From Leguminivora glycinivorella (lineage: Eukaryota; Arthropoda; Insecta; Lepidoptera; Tortricidae): a stretch of DNA of 64,000 nt. The notes below the pieces were generated by a model that had not been told where the DNA came from, made no database searches, and was given only the letters and a program-made list of their open reading frames with translations. Numbering within the stretch: position 1 is the first letter of the stretch; each line of letters starts with the position of its first letter. A program made the translations under genes and the position numbers. The stretch lies in NCBI RefSeq assembly GCF_023078275.1, contig NC_062983.1:13075001-13139000 (forward strand). Direction: 5' to 3'. This document shows positions 44,596 through 55,316 of the stretch, piece after piece.

Positions 44596-45820
44596 CGAGT
44601 ATGTCAACGGTCAACGGTAGGTACACGAATTCTATTAAACAACATAGTTGTCCACTCTGAGAATGCTGGCTAAGTAAAACTTAGTTCATAATAGTAACCC
44701 ACTACTATTTGAACACTTTGTGTAGCTATCTAACATACCAATTGTATTTCCGCATTGCAAGACTGCACTCCAAACTTTATATAGTCTAACTCAGACAAAA
44801 TTGCGCGACCTCAAGCCAAGTTTGGCTCTTAAACCGAAAGCACTTACATTTGCGTCTTAATTCGTAACATTTAATAGCGCAGGTAAGTTTAAACAGGTCA
44901 TAAAACACGTCGTTCAAACGTTGCACAGTGCATTTATTCAGGGCCATTCAGCGCAGTTCCATTTGCCATTTATCTTCGAGGGCCATTACGGCCGAAACTT
45001 AGATACGGATCCAAGACTAAAGGCCATCGCACACGTGATGTTTCAATACCGACAATTTCGATTCCATGTTCGGTAGAACTATGACTCTGTAGGTTAGGGT
45101 GAGCTGTGTTACACGGCCCGAGAATAAAAATAAAAGTTATTTTGAGCAGCCTTTTTTCTAAGATCTTTATTACTTCATTTACATCTTTTTATGATAATTC
45201 ATTACACATTTTTAAACTTGAGCGTTTCATATTGCGAGCGATACTTGTATTACAAGTAGTTGGAAGCTTCCAGAAATGTGATGTCATTACCGCGGGTTTA
45301 CGCGTATGTAAAGTAATTCCCATTGAAACTCGCTCTCTCCACTAACATAGCAGATAGGTTAGAACACTAGCCCAAATACCCGCGGCAAACTCATGGTAAG
45401 GGTGCACGGATTAGAACGTTGCAGTGTGCGCCGTGCTTAACCTGTGGGAACGTTCGAGTTGCAGGTCCCGCCGTTATTAGCCTGTTCTAAAGCAAGTAAT
45501 AAATCTCTCTATTTATCAGGATATTACTATGTAGGTCGTTTCAAAGCGCACTCGCTGACGGTTCTCGTTTTATGATAGGTAATAGTTATAATGTGTTCGT
45601 TGATATGGACGTAATTACCTACCCAATAGAAGAGTACGTAGCGAACCCACGCAGCGTGCTTGGGTAAAAATAATATTTTATCATTTGCTTACCCTTAACC
45701 CAATTAGGGTAGACGTAGAATGTCTTTTTCTTCCGTATTTCTCTATCAAATGTCATCTCATCATTTACTTGCATACGCTTCATATCAAAGTATAGAATGT
45801 ATATTTTCTTTCATTTGTAG
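44596..45820. other. No recognisable genes
   Basis: No repeats or domains were found. The moderately GC-rich part at 44930-45010 is unassigned. The 79-codon frame at 45106-45345 has no recognisable domain. Confidence 0.4.
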
Positions 45821-45823
45821 GCA

Positions 45824-46007
45824 TCCATACTAATATTATAAATGGGAAAGTGTGTGTGTCTGTTTGTTTGTCCGTCTTTCACGGCAAAACGGAGCGACCA
45901 ATTGACGTGATTTTTTAAGTGGAGATAGTTGGAGGGATGGAGAGTGACATAGGCTACTTTTTGTCTCTTTCTAACGCGAGCGAAGCCGCGGTAAAAAGCT
46001 AGTATAC
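45824..46007 (+). mobile_element. RTE-tail-type short retroposon
   Basis: It starts CCATACTAATATTATAAATG, passes through gtgtctgtttgtttgtccgt, ggagatagttggagg and ataggctactttttgtctc, and ends gaagccgcggtaaaaagcta then gtatac. This is a very common lepidopteran sequence that I associate with RTE-like 3' ends. It has no coding content. Confidence 0.75.
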
Positions 46008-46299
46008 ATATAAATGCATGACACGGTACGGATACCTTTTATAGTTGTACTTATTAGTGTTGTCATTAATATCTTATCCTAAAAAAATGGTCAAGAATTT
46101 AAAGACCGGGTAGATTTATCAAGGAAACGTAATGAGGAGTAAAATATCGATAAAACTCGCGAAGAGATTTATCGACTAAGACAAACTCACTCGCATTCGT
46201 CTCAATTATCGAGACAGGCCATCTGTCAATCACTCTCCCGACGGAGTGATTCGTTACCGATTTCATTTGAAAGAAAAGTAGCAAGAATAAACTTACAGG
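46008..46299. other. No recognisable genes
   Basis: The 61-codon minus frame at 46099-46284 has no domain. Confidence 0.35.
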
Positions 46300-46545
46300 T
46301 GCATGTCAAAATTTCCATTGGCGTAATTCCTTAACATCGCTACGCAATAGCCATTGGAATAGTCTGTAGCAAGACCGTTTCCCATACAAAAATACATTCC
46401 GAATCCGATGCAAGTGCGGAAAATAGGAAGTCCAAAACGAGCTGCGATTAAATCACAACCAAATGGAGTTTTGACCTGACAAGAAATGAACCAATCTCGC
46501 ACTAGTGCGTAAGAAAAGCACCATGTGTAGGTACTGAAAATACAG
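46300..46545 (-). mobile_element. MITE-like repeat with CGCACTAGTGCG palindrome, copy C
   Basis: Inverted relative to copy A, it keeps the perfect CGCACTAGTGCG palindrome (46498-46509), the flanking ttcattt...caggtc and a ttttggacttcctattttcc segment equivalent to copy A's cgaacttccttttttacgc. The 69-codon minus frame here is repeat sequence, not a gene. Confidence 0.65.
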
Positions 46546-46640
46546 TTACATCCAATTTACAGAAATATGCGTGTCGGATTGTATATCGGATACCATAAAA
46601 ACTACAGCGAATTTAAGATTTTTCAGACAAATCTTGTTTT

Positions 46641-47246
46641 TAGGGTTCCGTAGTCAACTAGGAACCCTTATAGTTTCGCCATGTCTGTCTGTCCGTCCGT
46701 CCGTCCGTCCGTCCGTCCGTCCGTCCGTCCGTCCGTCCGTCCGTCCGTCCGTCCGTCCGTCCGTCCGTCCGTCCGCGGATAATCTCAGTAACCGTTAGCA
46801 CTAGAAAGCTGAAATTTGGTACCAATATGTATATCAATCACGCCAACAAAGTGCAAAAATAAAAAATGGAAAAAAATGTTTTATTAGGGTACCCCCCCTA
46901 CATGTAAACTGGGGGCTGATATTTTTTTTCATTCCAACCCCAACGTGTGATATATTGTTCGATAGGTATTGAAAAATGAATAAGGGTTTGCTAAGATTGT
47001 TTTTTGATAATAATAATATTTTCGGAAATAATCGCTCCGAAAGGAAAAAAAAGTGCGTCCCCCCCCCTCTAACTTTTGAACCATATGTTTAAAAAATATG
47101 AAAAAAATCACAAAAGTAGAACTTTATAAATACTTTCTAGGAAAATTGTTTTGAACTTGATAGGTTCAGTAGTTTTTGAGAAAAATACGGAAAACTACGG
47201 AACCCTACACTGAGCGTGGCCCGACACGCTCTTGGCCGGTTTTTTT
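46641..47246 (-). mobile_element. GGAC-microsatellite mobile element, copy II
   Basis: This is an inverted full-length copy of 301-866, from TAGGGTTCCGTAGTCAACTA to ttggccggtttttttt. Its GTCC array (about 46691-46774) has 21 units, the longest of the four. The G-run appears as a C-run near 47060. The plus frame at 46571-46798 with repeated SVRP residues is merely the array translated. Confidence 0.9.
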
Positions 47247-47417
47247 TGTACATTTTAGGTATAAGGTGAAATAAAATACGTAAATAAATTTCCCTTGATA
47301 TGCCTCAAATCTTAGTATTTGTAAAGGTTTACTACAAACCAATAAGTATTCATTTCATGTAATTTTTGTAAGCGTGAACATAAAATTATTGTAATAAACA
47401 CTTTATTTACTCACCAA

Positions 47418-47673
47418 AGCCTTTTGAACACCAAAAACATTCATTAAAAATAAAAAGCTTATTATCGCAGTAACTTGTTTATAGAGGACTTTTCGAGTTA
47501 TGATTAATGCATATTTCATATCGGCCCAATAAATAATGTAGGGCGGTTGAGAGGCCAGCAAAAAAACGTAGAACTTCGTTGACCATAACTCACGAAATTT
47601 AATCATGAGGCGAACAACTTGGCCGAAGTTCCACGCCTCTGAACTCAGTGACGCGCTTACAGCCCGCTATAAG
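47418..47673 (-). CDS. Candidate exon of a membrane protein
   Basis: On the minus strand an open frame follows an acceptor-like CACTTATAG and ends at a consensus donor (AAGGCTTTG then GTGAGTAAA). The peptide includes SSEAWNFGQVVRLMIKFREL, WSTKFYVFLLASQPPYIIYW and two hydrophobic stretches ending SFLFLMNVFGVQKAL. Length, hydrophobic spacing and a downstream donor are compatible with a multi-pass receptor exon, for example an insect chemoreceptor. No diagnostic motif lets me assign a family. It may also be chance. Confidence 0.3.
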
Positions 47674-47675
47674 TG

Positions 47676-48110
47676 CTAAAACGGACAAGGTTTTCGTCCA
47701 TCTCGGGCAGATGCGCTAGGGTTTAGACCCTCAATATTACTATTTTTTAGTAAGTAAAATAACAAATACTCGAGAAGAGAGGCTAAAGGTTCGCTTTGAA
47801 TTTTGTGATAGGTCAAAAATCTTGGCACGATATGTGTGTCGTTGTTTCTCAAAAACGTCACTTTAGATTCTGAGTTTTCACATCCGATCCATGTAATATC
47901 TAGAGCAGCTTTATACGTACTTAAGTAAATAAAAGTCGTATGTTTGAGAGTGATTTGTGAAACATCCCACACAGTAAAATTTGTGAAGGTTTTGACGGTC
48001 GCAGACAGTTTTGGTGCAACCCACACGAAGGAGAAAATGTACACGAGGTATAAAGGCAGGAAATTAGGAAGTAATAAAGGATGTGGTGTACCGCGCAATT
48101 TTTGCGACAA
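47676..48110 (-). CDS. Unidentified hydrophobic open frame, possibly linked to 47418-47673
   Basis: This is a 144-codon minus-strand frame without an ATG at its start. Residues about 15-33 (LPNFLPLYLVYIFSFVWVAP) look like a membrane segment. Then come LSATVKTFTNFTVWDVSQIT and a tail that probably runs past any real coding limit before the stop. It and the next frame downstream could be neighbouring exons of a decayed membrane-receptor gene. The upstream end abuts a MITE (48164-48382), so earlier exons, if any, are displaced or lost. Confidence 0.28.
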   Translation of the reverse strand: MSQKLRGTPHPLLLPNFLPLYLVYIFSFVWVAPKLSATVKTFTNFTVWDVSQITLKHTTFIYLSTYKAALDITWIGCENSESKVTFLRNNDTHIVPRFLTYHKIQSEPLASLLEYLLFYLLKNSNIEGLNPSASARDGRKPCPF

Positions 48111-48163
48111 ATGATATGTCCAAGGTGTGGGTATATTAGAGTTATTATTTTACTGAATCTTGT

Positions 48164-48382
48164 AAGGTACAGCGGGGCAAATCTCGACTGGGGGGCAAAT
48201 GTTACTGGTCCATTTTTTCCATGTTTTAGAATGTTTGCATTATTAAATAGAGTGTCCACCGGTTATAATATATGGTAGGTGTGTTCAGTGGATACATGCA
48301 GGACTCAACATCATAGTGTAATAATGGAAAAAAAATATTATTTACAATTGCCCCCCAGTCAAGATTTGAACCGCTGTACCTT
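48164..48382. mobile_element. MITE with AAGGTACAGCGG ends
   Basis: AAGGTACAGCGGGGCAAATC then tcgactggggggcaa at the left is mirrored by ttgccccccagtcaagattt and gaaccgctgtacctt at the right, a 36-bp inverted repeat with few mismatches. The unit is 219 bp with no frame. Confidence 0.85.
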
Positions 48383-48974
48383 AACTCTGTTTAAATTTTG
48401 CTTCTCAGTTGCAAGTAACTGAAAAGCACACTTTCAAAATTATAATTATAGCATAATCGAGCTCACGGATGATCAATTTGAAAGTTAAGACCACAAGGTT
48501 ATTTCTTATCATCACCAACCTCCAGTTATAGCTAAAATTCGCAGGATCTCATCAAATTCCTCCCAAACCACTTTCCATATCTCGGCGTGACATAAACCTC
48601 CGCATGATTTCGTAGGATTTTGCAAAATAATCGTAAAACTGAGTCGGTTTCCATTGCGGGAACTTTGTAAGGTGTAACCGGTCGTAAAACTAGGATATTT
48701 ACGATCCCAGCCGCCTTGGCGGATATGGCGAGGCATCGGCCCGGCGACCGCACCTGCACATACGTGCTATAAAATATATGTGCTATTATGGTGTTTAACA
48801 CTGTTTTTATTTGGAAGTGAAATTTTCAAACTATTAGAGCATTATCGGAAATTGATTTTTAGAACGTGCAAATATTTTTTTTAAATATTCATTCACGGAC
48901 ACTCTAAGAAAAAATTTTTATTTGTATTTTTAAGTAGTCACACTACATTGTAATCTTCATCCCACTACTAATAT
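48383..48974. other. No assignable gene
   Basis: Two overlapping minus frames at 48512-48801 share DNA without a recognisable domain. The segment 48700-48760 is GC-richer (gcatcggcccggcgaccgca). Confidence 0.35.
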
Positions 48975-49043
48975 GTCGGACAGAGGACGCTGGTTCGATT
49001 CTAGGTCGGGACACTTGAAGGCCTTGGTCACTTTTTCCTTGTA
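48975..49043 (+). mobile_element. SINE fragment with B-box-like motif
   Basis: GGTTCGATTCTAGG resembles a tRNA B box and is followed by gtcgggacacttgaaggcct and tggtcactttttcc. I recall this as part of a lepidopteran SINE. The A-box half is not recognisable. Confidence 0.45.
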
Positions 49044-49044
49044 T

Positions 49045-49265
49045 ATAGAATAGAATAGAATAATGTTTATTCAGGCAACACACATTATTGCATTACATAA
49101 TAACAAATAAAGTACAAAGAAACAATTATAAAATCTAGAAGAAGAAAACAATACAAACAGATGAAAAGAATATGTGAAGCTGAAATGGTCTTCACTCAGC
49201 AATGCAGTTGGCACGACTAGGCGTTGCCAACGGCGCTGGTATTCTGTGGAGCCAGCGAGGAGTGC
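49045..49265 (-). mobile_element. LINE 3' end with TTCTA tail, copy 2
   Basis: In reverse orientation it has the TAGAA pentamer tail (tagaatagaatagaataatg), the complement of AATAAA, and sequence matching 32430-32684: accagcgcc..ggcaacgcc, then gctgagtgaagaccatttca. It is the same LINE family in the opposite direction. Confidence 0.65.
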
Positions 49266-49667
49266 GGGACGGCGTATATGACATTTATTTCAAGTATAAT
49301 TCACGGAATTTCTGTGGTCCGTCGCTGTAGCAATTACAACCACTATTTTTATTTTATAATAATCTATAAATATGTCCACGTGACATATTGCTCTAATCCA
49401 CCACAAACTTCAAACACTCAGTAACCGTCGAGATATCGCAGATTCCGTCTTACTCTATAAAATTATGCGCAATGTATTAGATGTCCCCTCACTACTAACT
49501 ACTACCTACACCAAATACAGCTCAGAGTTCCCCGTAGACGTCAGCGCCACTGTCAGAAGAAAAGGTTATTCTCGATTCCCAACAGTAGAACGTGTTATGC
49601 ACAAAATTTGTTCATAAGATGTGCCTGCAAACTTTTTAACGAAAATGACAAGCTCTCTAACATATAT
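49266..49667 (+). other. Possible decayed coding fragment
   Basis: Around 49610-49675 the plus strand reads LFIRCACKLFNENDKLSNIY before a stop. This resembles the short tail encoded at the end of some LINE second frames, but no stronger homology is visible and upstream frames are broken. Confidence 0.25.
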
Positions 49668-50587
49668 ATAAGGTCCTAATTTATTAGTTGCAGATATTTT
49701 AACACATGATACTTTACATTAAAATAATTAACTTTTCCCCTCACTAGCTCGGAAACACGTGTTTTGTCCTTTAATACCAGCGGGTAAAAACGCATTTTAT
49801 CCACTAGTGGATAAAGTAATTTGACCTTGAATATAGCCAAATTTTCTGCCTTAAAAATTGATAAAAGTGGGGTTATCTAGTGATGAAGATGTTTTACCAC
49901 CTGTGGAACTACTGGAAGCAGTGATTAAACGCGTTTTTTGCGTTGTGCTTTCCTCGCTATAGTGAGGGGAAAAGTTTTGTGTTACACACGGGTGCAAATG
50001 TATTTTACTTCTCGTGTGTTAAAAAACTCGCAAGTTCAGGATTCTATTCTCGAACCACTCGCTTCGCTTGTGGTTCAACTATAGAATCCTTTCACTTGCT
50101 CGTTTTTCAATTCCACACTCGGCGTTAAAATACAACTTTGCCCCCTTGTATAACAAATAACTATTAAATATAAGTTAAGAAATCTTTTCATGTAACTTTT
50201 TTGATTTCATTTTCCTAACAAAAAAATTAATTATAATTTCGTCTAAAAAAAATCATCATGTGCATTATCACATGTCTCAATAACACTGTCTGTCATGTCA
50301 ACAATTGTTTGTTGTAAATGTCGTAAAGGTTCGGCGGGAAAACTGCACATGTCATTGAAGTGGCCAGTTACAGTTAAGTGGTACGTAAAAGAGGTACTAG
50401 AATCTGTTCAATGAGTTTTCATTTAATAATCACATAAACAGGGTGTTTTTATGTAGCAAATTTGTTTTTCCGTTTTCTCCAAAAAAACATCGTAAAAGCT
50501 ATAATGTTTCACGGTTTAATATACTCCAGAGACCGAGTACTATCAGCTGTAAAAATATCTGCATCTAATAAATTAGGACCTTATATA
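49668..50587. mobile_element. 920-bp inverted-repeat element with nested hairpin
   Basis: ATAAGGTCCTAATTTATTAG and on to about 49705 is mirrored by 50550-50587 (ctaataaattaggaccttat). No transposase frame is visible inside. A long internal palindrome sits at 49972-50157. Confidence 0.75.
49972..50157. repeat. Long internal palindrome, arms about 85 bp
   Basis: The centre is a clear stem: aggattctattctcgaacca at 50038 with tggttcaactatagaatcct ending at 50090, around a cttcgct-type loop. Pairing continues outward: cgtgtgttaaaaaactcgca with tgctcgtttttcaattccac, and gtgttacacacggg with ccccttgtataac. The family is a familiar lepidopteran repeat. Confidence 0.7.
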
Positions 50588-52085
50588 TTCACTTGTTCCA
50601 TTAATACTTTAAAACGTGCTTTTGTTTAGGTAATAATGCATCTTTTCCTTTCCACTCAAATGTTTAGTTTTGGATAAGTAACATTTAAAAAACAGACTGT
50701 GATTTTATGTAACAAATGAAACTCTAGGTCTAAACTTTAACAATATTGTATAAGTACTGTTTGTAAACGACTGTATGTTTATAAGATATAATGAATAAAA
50801 ATAAATATTGCCAAGTTTTAAAAAAGGTACTCAGCAAGTCAGCATTTAATATATATAAACTCTTTTGTTACCTACCATGAAAATATAAAAATATGTTCCG
50901 GTATATTTGGCGCTTTGGCAATCGCAGTATATTCAATGCTAATTGTACTTATGCTACCTAGTTATAATTAAATTTATTGAAACTAAATACAAATTAATTT
51001 AGTCACTATTGTCTACATAGTTAAAGACTTTCTAACCCAAATTTGAAATGGTTAGATTAGTTTCAAAGTTACTCTCTGGACTGCAATTCCAGTTCCAGTT
51101 CAATTGGTAAACTTTAAGTGGCAAGAAAGGACCAGCGGCTAGCGAAACAAAATTAATATGAAATAGAATATATCAACTTGCAGAAATTATTCAACCCGAG
51201 TGTTTGAGGTGTTGAGAGATCTGCACTAATAAGTACAGCGGCAAATTCTCGGCTGTATTTAAATTCAGGGTTAGATCTAAGTCATTACGAAATGAGACGT
51301 GAGAGGGAAATGAAGTAGGGCCTGTGGGCCCGAGGCGACCTGACCTAACCCTACGAGCAATGCTTAGAATTTGCAATTAAAATAAGATTACTAAAACAAC
51401 ATTTTTAACGCAGATTTTTTCTTAGTGAAAAAACGCGTATTTTAATTTTTTTTTGTCAAGATGACAAATTTTCGCAGATGAATTAAACGGAACGCAATCA
51501 GTCCTTTTTGCATCAATATTTAAGAGTGATAGAGAGATGAAAACATTTAGTTACGTTTTCTGTAAACGTTTTTCATTATAACTCTTCAGACGTATGTAGA
51601 ACATGCGTATCATAAAATATTCTAATCTCGTTGACGTCCTCTCTAATGTTAATTAGTAAGATTTAGAACTGTTAATAAGTTATACACGCTCCATTCGCGA
51701 GAACTATCTAGTTTTTTCTGAGTCAGAATGAAAACATGAAAAACTAATACTTTTTGTACCTACGTGGTGTGTCCCGTAATGAATTGGCCTGAACTAGATA
51801 CTATTAGTTATGCTAGCGAAATGAAACTATTATTACTTTTCAGTAGAGTCATTTTTAATGTAAAACAGCTTTAAATGTATTTGAATAAGCACCTCTTCTC
51901 ACTTATAGAAGTAGCATGAAGTTTGGTCTTCAAAATGACCGAAAACTGCCGCCTCCAGGGGTTTATCGTGGATTTTATTTTTTCTAGCTGGTCCTATTTA
52001 TGGTTTGGGAATAAAAAGTAGTGTCTGGAAGACGTATCCGTAATTTAAGTGATGGTCAACCTCAGTGAATCCGTACTCGCGAATT
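50588..52085. other. No recognisable genes
   Basis: This is AT-rich sequence. The 61-codon minus frame at 51191-51376 has no domain. Confidence 0.4.
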
Positions 52086-52090
52086 ATAGC

Positions 52091-52336
52091 TTAAACCATC
52101 AAAATTTCCACTTGTTCTTCTTTTTGAACAGTCGATAGAAGCTTGGACTCCCATCTTGCACTGACCTTACTCATGTGAAGATAATCTTGAATGATGTGGT
52201 GGATGGTATCCTTGGAAAGCCCTAAGCTTGCTGCTATTTCTCTGGTCTTTAGAAGTTGATTACCTAAAATTTTCCCTTGGACACCGGTTGATGTTATCAG
52301 GAGTGAGGCTCTCCGCTGGAAATTTATCCCATCCTA
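52091..52336 (-). pseudogene. mariner-type transposase fragment (helix-turn-helix region)
   Basis: The minus strand reads KTREIAASLGLSKDTIHHII, QDYLHMSKVSARWESKLLS, TVQKEEQVEI and then meets a TAA at 52091-52093. The pattern REIAxxLGxSxxTxxxII...MxKVSARWxxxLLxxxQK is the second DNA-binding helix-turn-helix and linker of mariner transposases. In relatives the segment is followed by the catalytic DD(34)D domain, which is absent here or too decayed to read. About 80 codons are open and no inverted terminal repeats could be located. This is a dead fragment. It is separate from the short MITEs but of the superfamily that could once have moved the TA-flanked ones. Confidence 0.75.
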
Positions 52337-52339
52337 GAC

Positions 52340-53615
52340 CTTTGATAGCTTCCCGACCGAATCGAAATAGATCACATAGTTGTTTATGGTGCTATTCTAA
52401 GCAGAAGAGTTACTAAATGCGTCATCTAAAGCACATTTGATTTGAGTAAGAAATAACCCTTCATTAAGCAGGAATATTATAACGATTCGGTACGCAATTT
52501 TCGACTATGTTAAAAATCTTGCCACCACCTTGACTTTCTTTAAATCTGTAAATATCGCATACAAGAAAACAGAATTCCGTTTAAAAACTACTGATGAGAC
52601 GTGCTATGTAACACGTCATGATATGTCGCACAGAAGTAGGTTAGGCCATCAGGTAATAAAATATGGGACAGCCTAGCTGGTATATGTATTTTTCATATTT
52701 TGTTGATATTTACTGAATTGTACCTATGCCTTTTAAAATTAAGCGCTTGGCATTAATTTCCCCGTTGTCCGAGGCTATATGTCAGGCCGAAAGTCCAATC
52801 AAATACAAATCAATTTGCGTTCATTGCAATTACCTATTCGTATGGACTGCTTTGACGGATTCCACTCGCGATTTAATTATTTAACATCCATGATATTGAC
52901 CTCTGCGGCGCTATCATAAGCGAAAATGTATAGAAAAGACAAATTTTATTTGACTGCTTGCGATTGCACATTAATTATTATTTAGGTGCGTGAATGTCCG
53001 AAAATTAAGCAAATATTTTTTTCTAGGTCTGAGAAAATTGACTGGCTTGAATTTATGATCATGTACCAAGCCCTACACGTACGGTAATACATATGTATTA
53101 ATCAAATTTATACAAGATGAACAATGCGATCTGTCGACATGCAGCAAGTTAGACCACTTTACAAAGTTGCTAGTGAATTTGAGACCCTAACTTGTTCAAA
53201 ATTCACCGGAGAGCTTGGCGATTAAAATTAGTGTGGTACAAGCGAGTCCGAATAGGATCTCTCCTTGTTCGCTAACAATATTGGAAGTAGGTACCTAATT
53301 TATATTGATAGCCGTATACCTACATAAATTAGTACCACGTTGCTTTTACTAAAGACCATCAATTCACAAAAGATTTCAATACCTAATTATCACATTTATG
53401 TATTTTGTAAATCCCACCTAACACATACATACATGATAATATGTATTTATAAAAAATGACGGACGTAATTTTAATACCTAATTTGAATAAATGTTACGCT
53501 AATATTTGAATTATATTTTTAACCTTTAAATATATTTTCACAATATTATGAAACTACGCAATAATTATGTTAATTAATCATAAACCAACAAGGTCAAATA
53601 CGGGTAAGGGTACCA
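52340..53615. other. No recognisable genes
   Basis: This is AT-rich sequence and nothing is supported. Some decayed transposon DNA may continue to about 52450. Confidence 0.4.
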
Positions 53616-53619
53616 TACT

Positions 53620-53677
53620 TTAGTTAGTATATGAATGAGAATGAGAGAGAGATCTCATTCTCATTCATTTAGTTAGT
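53620..53677. repeat. Perfect hairpin flanked by TTTAGTTAGT direct repeats
   Basis: ATGAATGAGAATGAGA (53631-53646) pairs exactly with TCTCATTCTCATTCAT (53653-53668) around a 6-nt GAGAGA loop. TTTAGTTAGT occurs on both sides of the hairpin. Confidence 0.8.
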
Positions 53678-53679
53678 CA

Positions 53680-54760
53680 CTGACTGCACCTTATCAAAAT
53701 ACCTGCGTGCGTAATTCCTATGTAGGTACCCAAAAAAATGCTAAAGAAATACTCATCTATTGGCCACCTATGCTCATATCATCTACTAAATATAGTAACT
53801 ACTTACCTACAAAAATGTGTTTGTATCAAAAATACACGTGTAGGAAAAAAAGCAATTACAGGTATTGGAATGGTATATTCCATGACAAGCTTCCGTTTTA
53901 TTTATCCATACATTACATCACCAAATTTTCCGTTGGCATGTCTCGTAAAGGAAAACATGTCTGGTATCGTAAATACAAAATCAATAACCACGTAAAGGGT
54001 GTACTGGATTACATTGTATTGAAATTCTATGTAAGTGTAGGTATATGTAGCTACAGCGGGGTAACAATAGATGGTTCGGTTGGTTTATCAGTACCCTTGG
54101 CTCATACAGTTGCGACTGACAAAACATTGGCCTTCGGTTGATTAGACAGCATTCAGCGGGGAGACTCCGCTCGTCTAATCAAGCGTATTGACTAATACCT
54201 TTATAGCAGAGCCACTGACAGTCACGTGACTCACGTGCGATGGTGCCCCTGCGAAGTTTTGCGAGTCCTAATATCTTAACATGGACCCTATTGTTCACAT
54301 ATGAGAAATGTAGATGAAAAAGTTAAGAAACTACTCCAGTAATACAGCTTGATAAGGGGGTCAAATATTTAAACTGTACCTAAACAATCAAAATTTCACG
54401 TAAACGATGTAGTGAGTATTTACACTTGTAGTTGATATCCTATGGCTACTAATTTAATTGTTTTAAAATTGAAATTTTTATCTTAGTCAGTTGGTAATTA
54501 AAATATGGCGATGGATCGATGCAAAACATTTCGCAATCGCCCAAGAGCCACAGTTAGCTCTTTGCTTTTATTTCTCTCGCTTTCCATCAGGTGGACCGTA
54601 TACCTATTTGCCACCGACGTGAGATAAAAAAGAAACATAAGTTTACCGGACAATCGGAACGGTAAATGAAGATTACTGGGAGGATCATTTTGGACAAAAT
54701 ATCGGAAGATAAGGAAATCATTCACGTCTTACATAAGCAGACGGGCACAGACTTACCTTT
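53680..54760. other. No supported gene
   Basis: The 144-codon plus frame at 53707-54141 is rich in Lys, Tyr, Ile and Ser as expected for translated AT-rich DNA, and shows no domain. A second frame overlaps it on the same strand. A short palindrome-like ggggagactccgctc occurs near 54159. Confidence 0.4.
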
Positions 54761-55316
54761 TTAGGGTTCCGTAGTCAACTAGGAACCCTTATAGTTTCGC
54801 CATGTCTGTCTGTCCGTCCGTCCGTCCGTCCGTCCGTCCGCGGATAATCTCAGTAACCGTTAGCACTAGAAAGCTGAAATTTGGTACCAATATGTACATC
54901 AATCACGCCAACAAAGTGCAAAAATAAAAAATGGAAAAAAATGTTTTATTAGGGTACCCCCTACATGTAAAGTGGGGCTGATATTTTTTTAAATTCCAAC
55001 CCCAACGTGTGATATATTGTTGGATAGGTATTGAAAAATGAATAAGGGTTTACTAAGATCGTTTTTTGATGATATTAATATTTTCGGAAATAATCGCTCC
55101 TAAAGGAAAAAAAGTGCGTCCCCCCCCCCCCCCCCTCTAACTTTTGAACCATATGTTTAAAAAATATGAAAAAAATCACAAAAGTAGAACTTTATAAAGA
55201 CTTTCTAGGAAAATTGTTTTGAACTTGATGGGTTTAGTAGTTTTTGAGAAAAATACGAAAAACTACGGAACCCTACACTGAGCGTGGCCCGACACGCTCT
55301 TGGCCGGTTTTTTTTA
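54761..55316 (-). mobile_element. GGAC-microsatellite mobile element, copy III
   Basis: This is an inverted full-length copy with the shortest GTCC array (7 units, about 54812-54839) and a long C-run near 55120-55135. Ends are TTAGGGTTCCGTAGTC and ttggccggtttttttt. Sequence is otherwise collinear with copy II. Confidence 0.9.

Noticed and set aside
44341..44673. 110-codon plus-strand frame
   Set aside because: It begins inside a MITE and crosses its end, with no domain.
46293..46502. 69-codon minus-strand frame with cysteines
   Set aside because: The DNA is a copy of the CGCACTAGTGCG repeat family; the frame is incidental.
46691..46774. Regular GTCC array read as a possible CRISPR array or a repeat protein (SVRP repeats)
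   Set aside because: It is a pure tetranucleotide microsatellite inside a mobile element that recurs at 767, 54812 and 59627. There are no spacers and no conserved coding frame.
48532..48801. Minus-strand frame with a VYVTPRYGKW segment as a possible conserved exon
   Set aside because: Two overlapping frames compete, no bounded splice sites were found and I could not tie the segment to an insect protein family.
53707..54141. 144-codon open frame
   Set aside because: Composition follows AT-rich DNA (Lys, Tyr, Ile, Asn, Ser), no domain is visible and a second overlapping frame is equally open.
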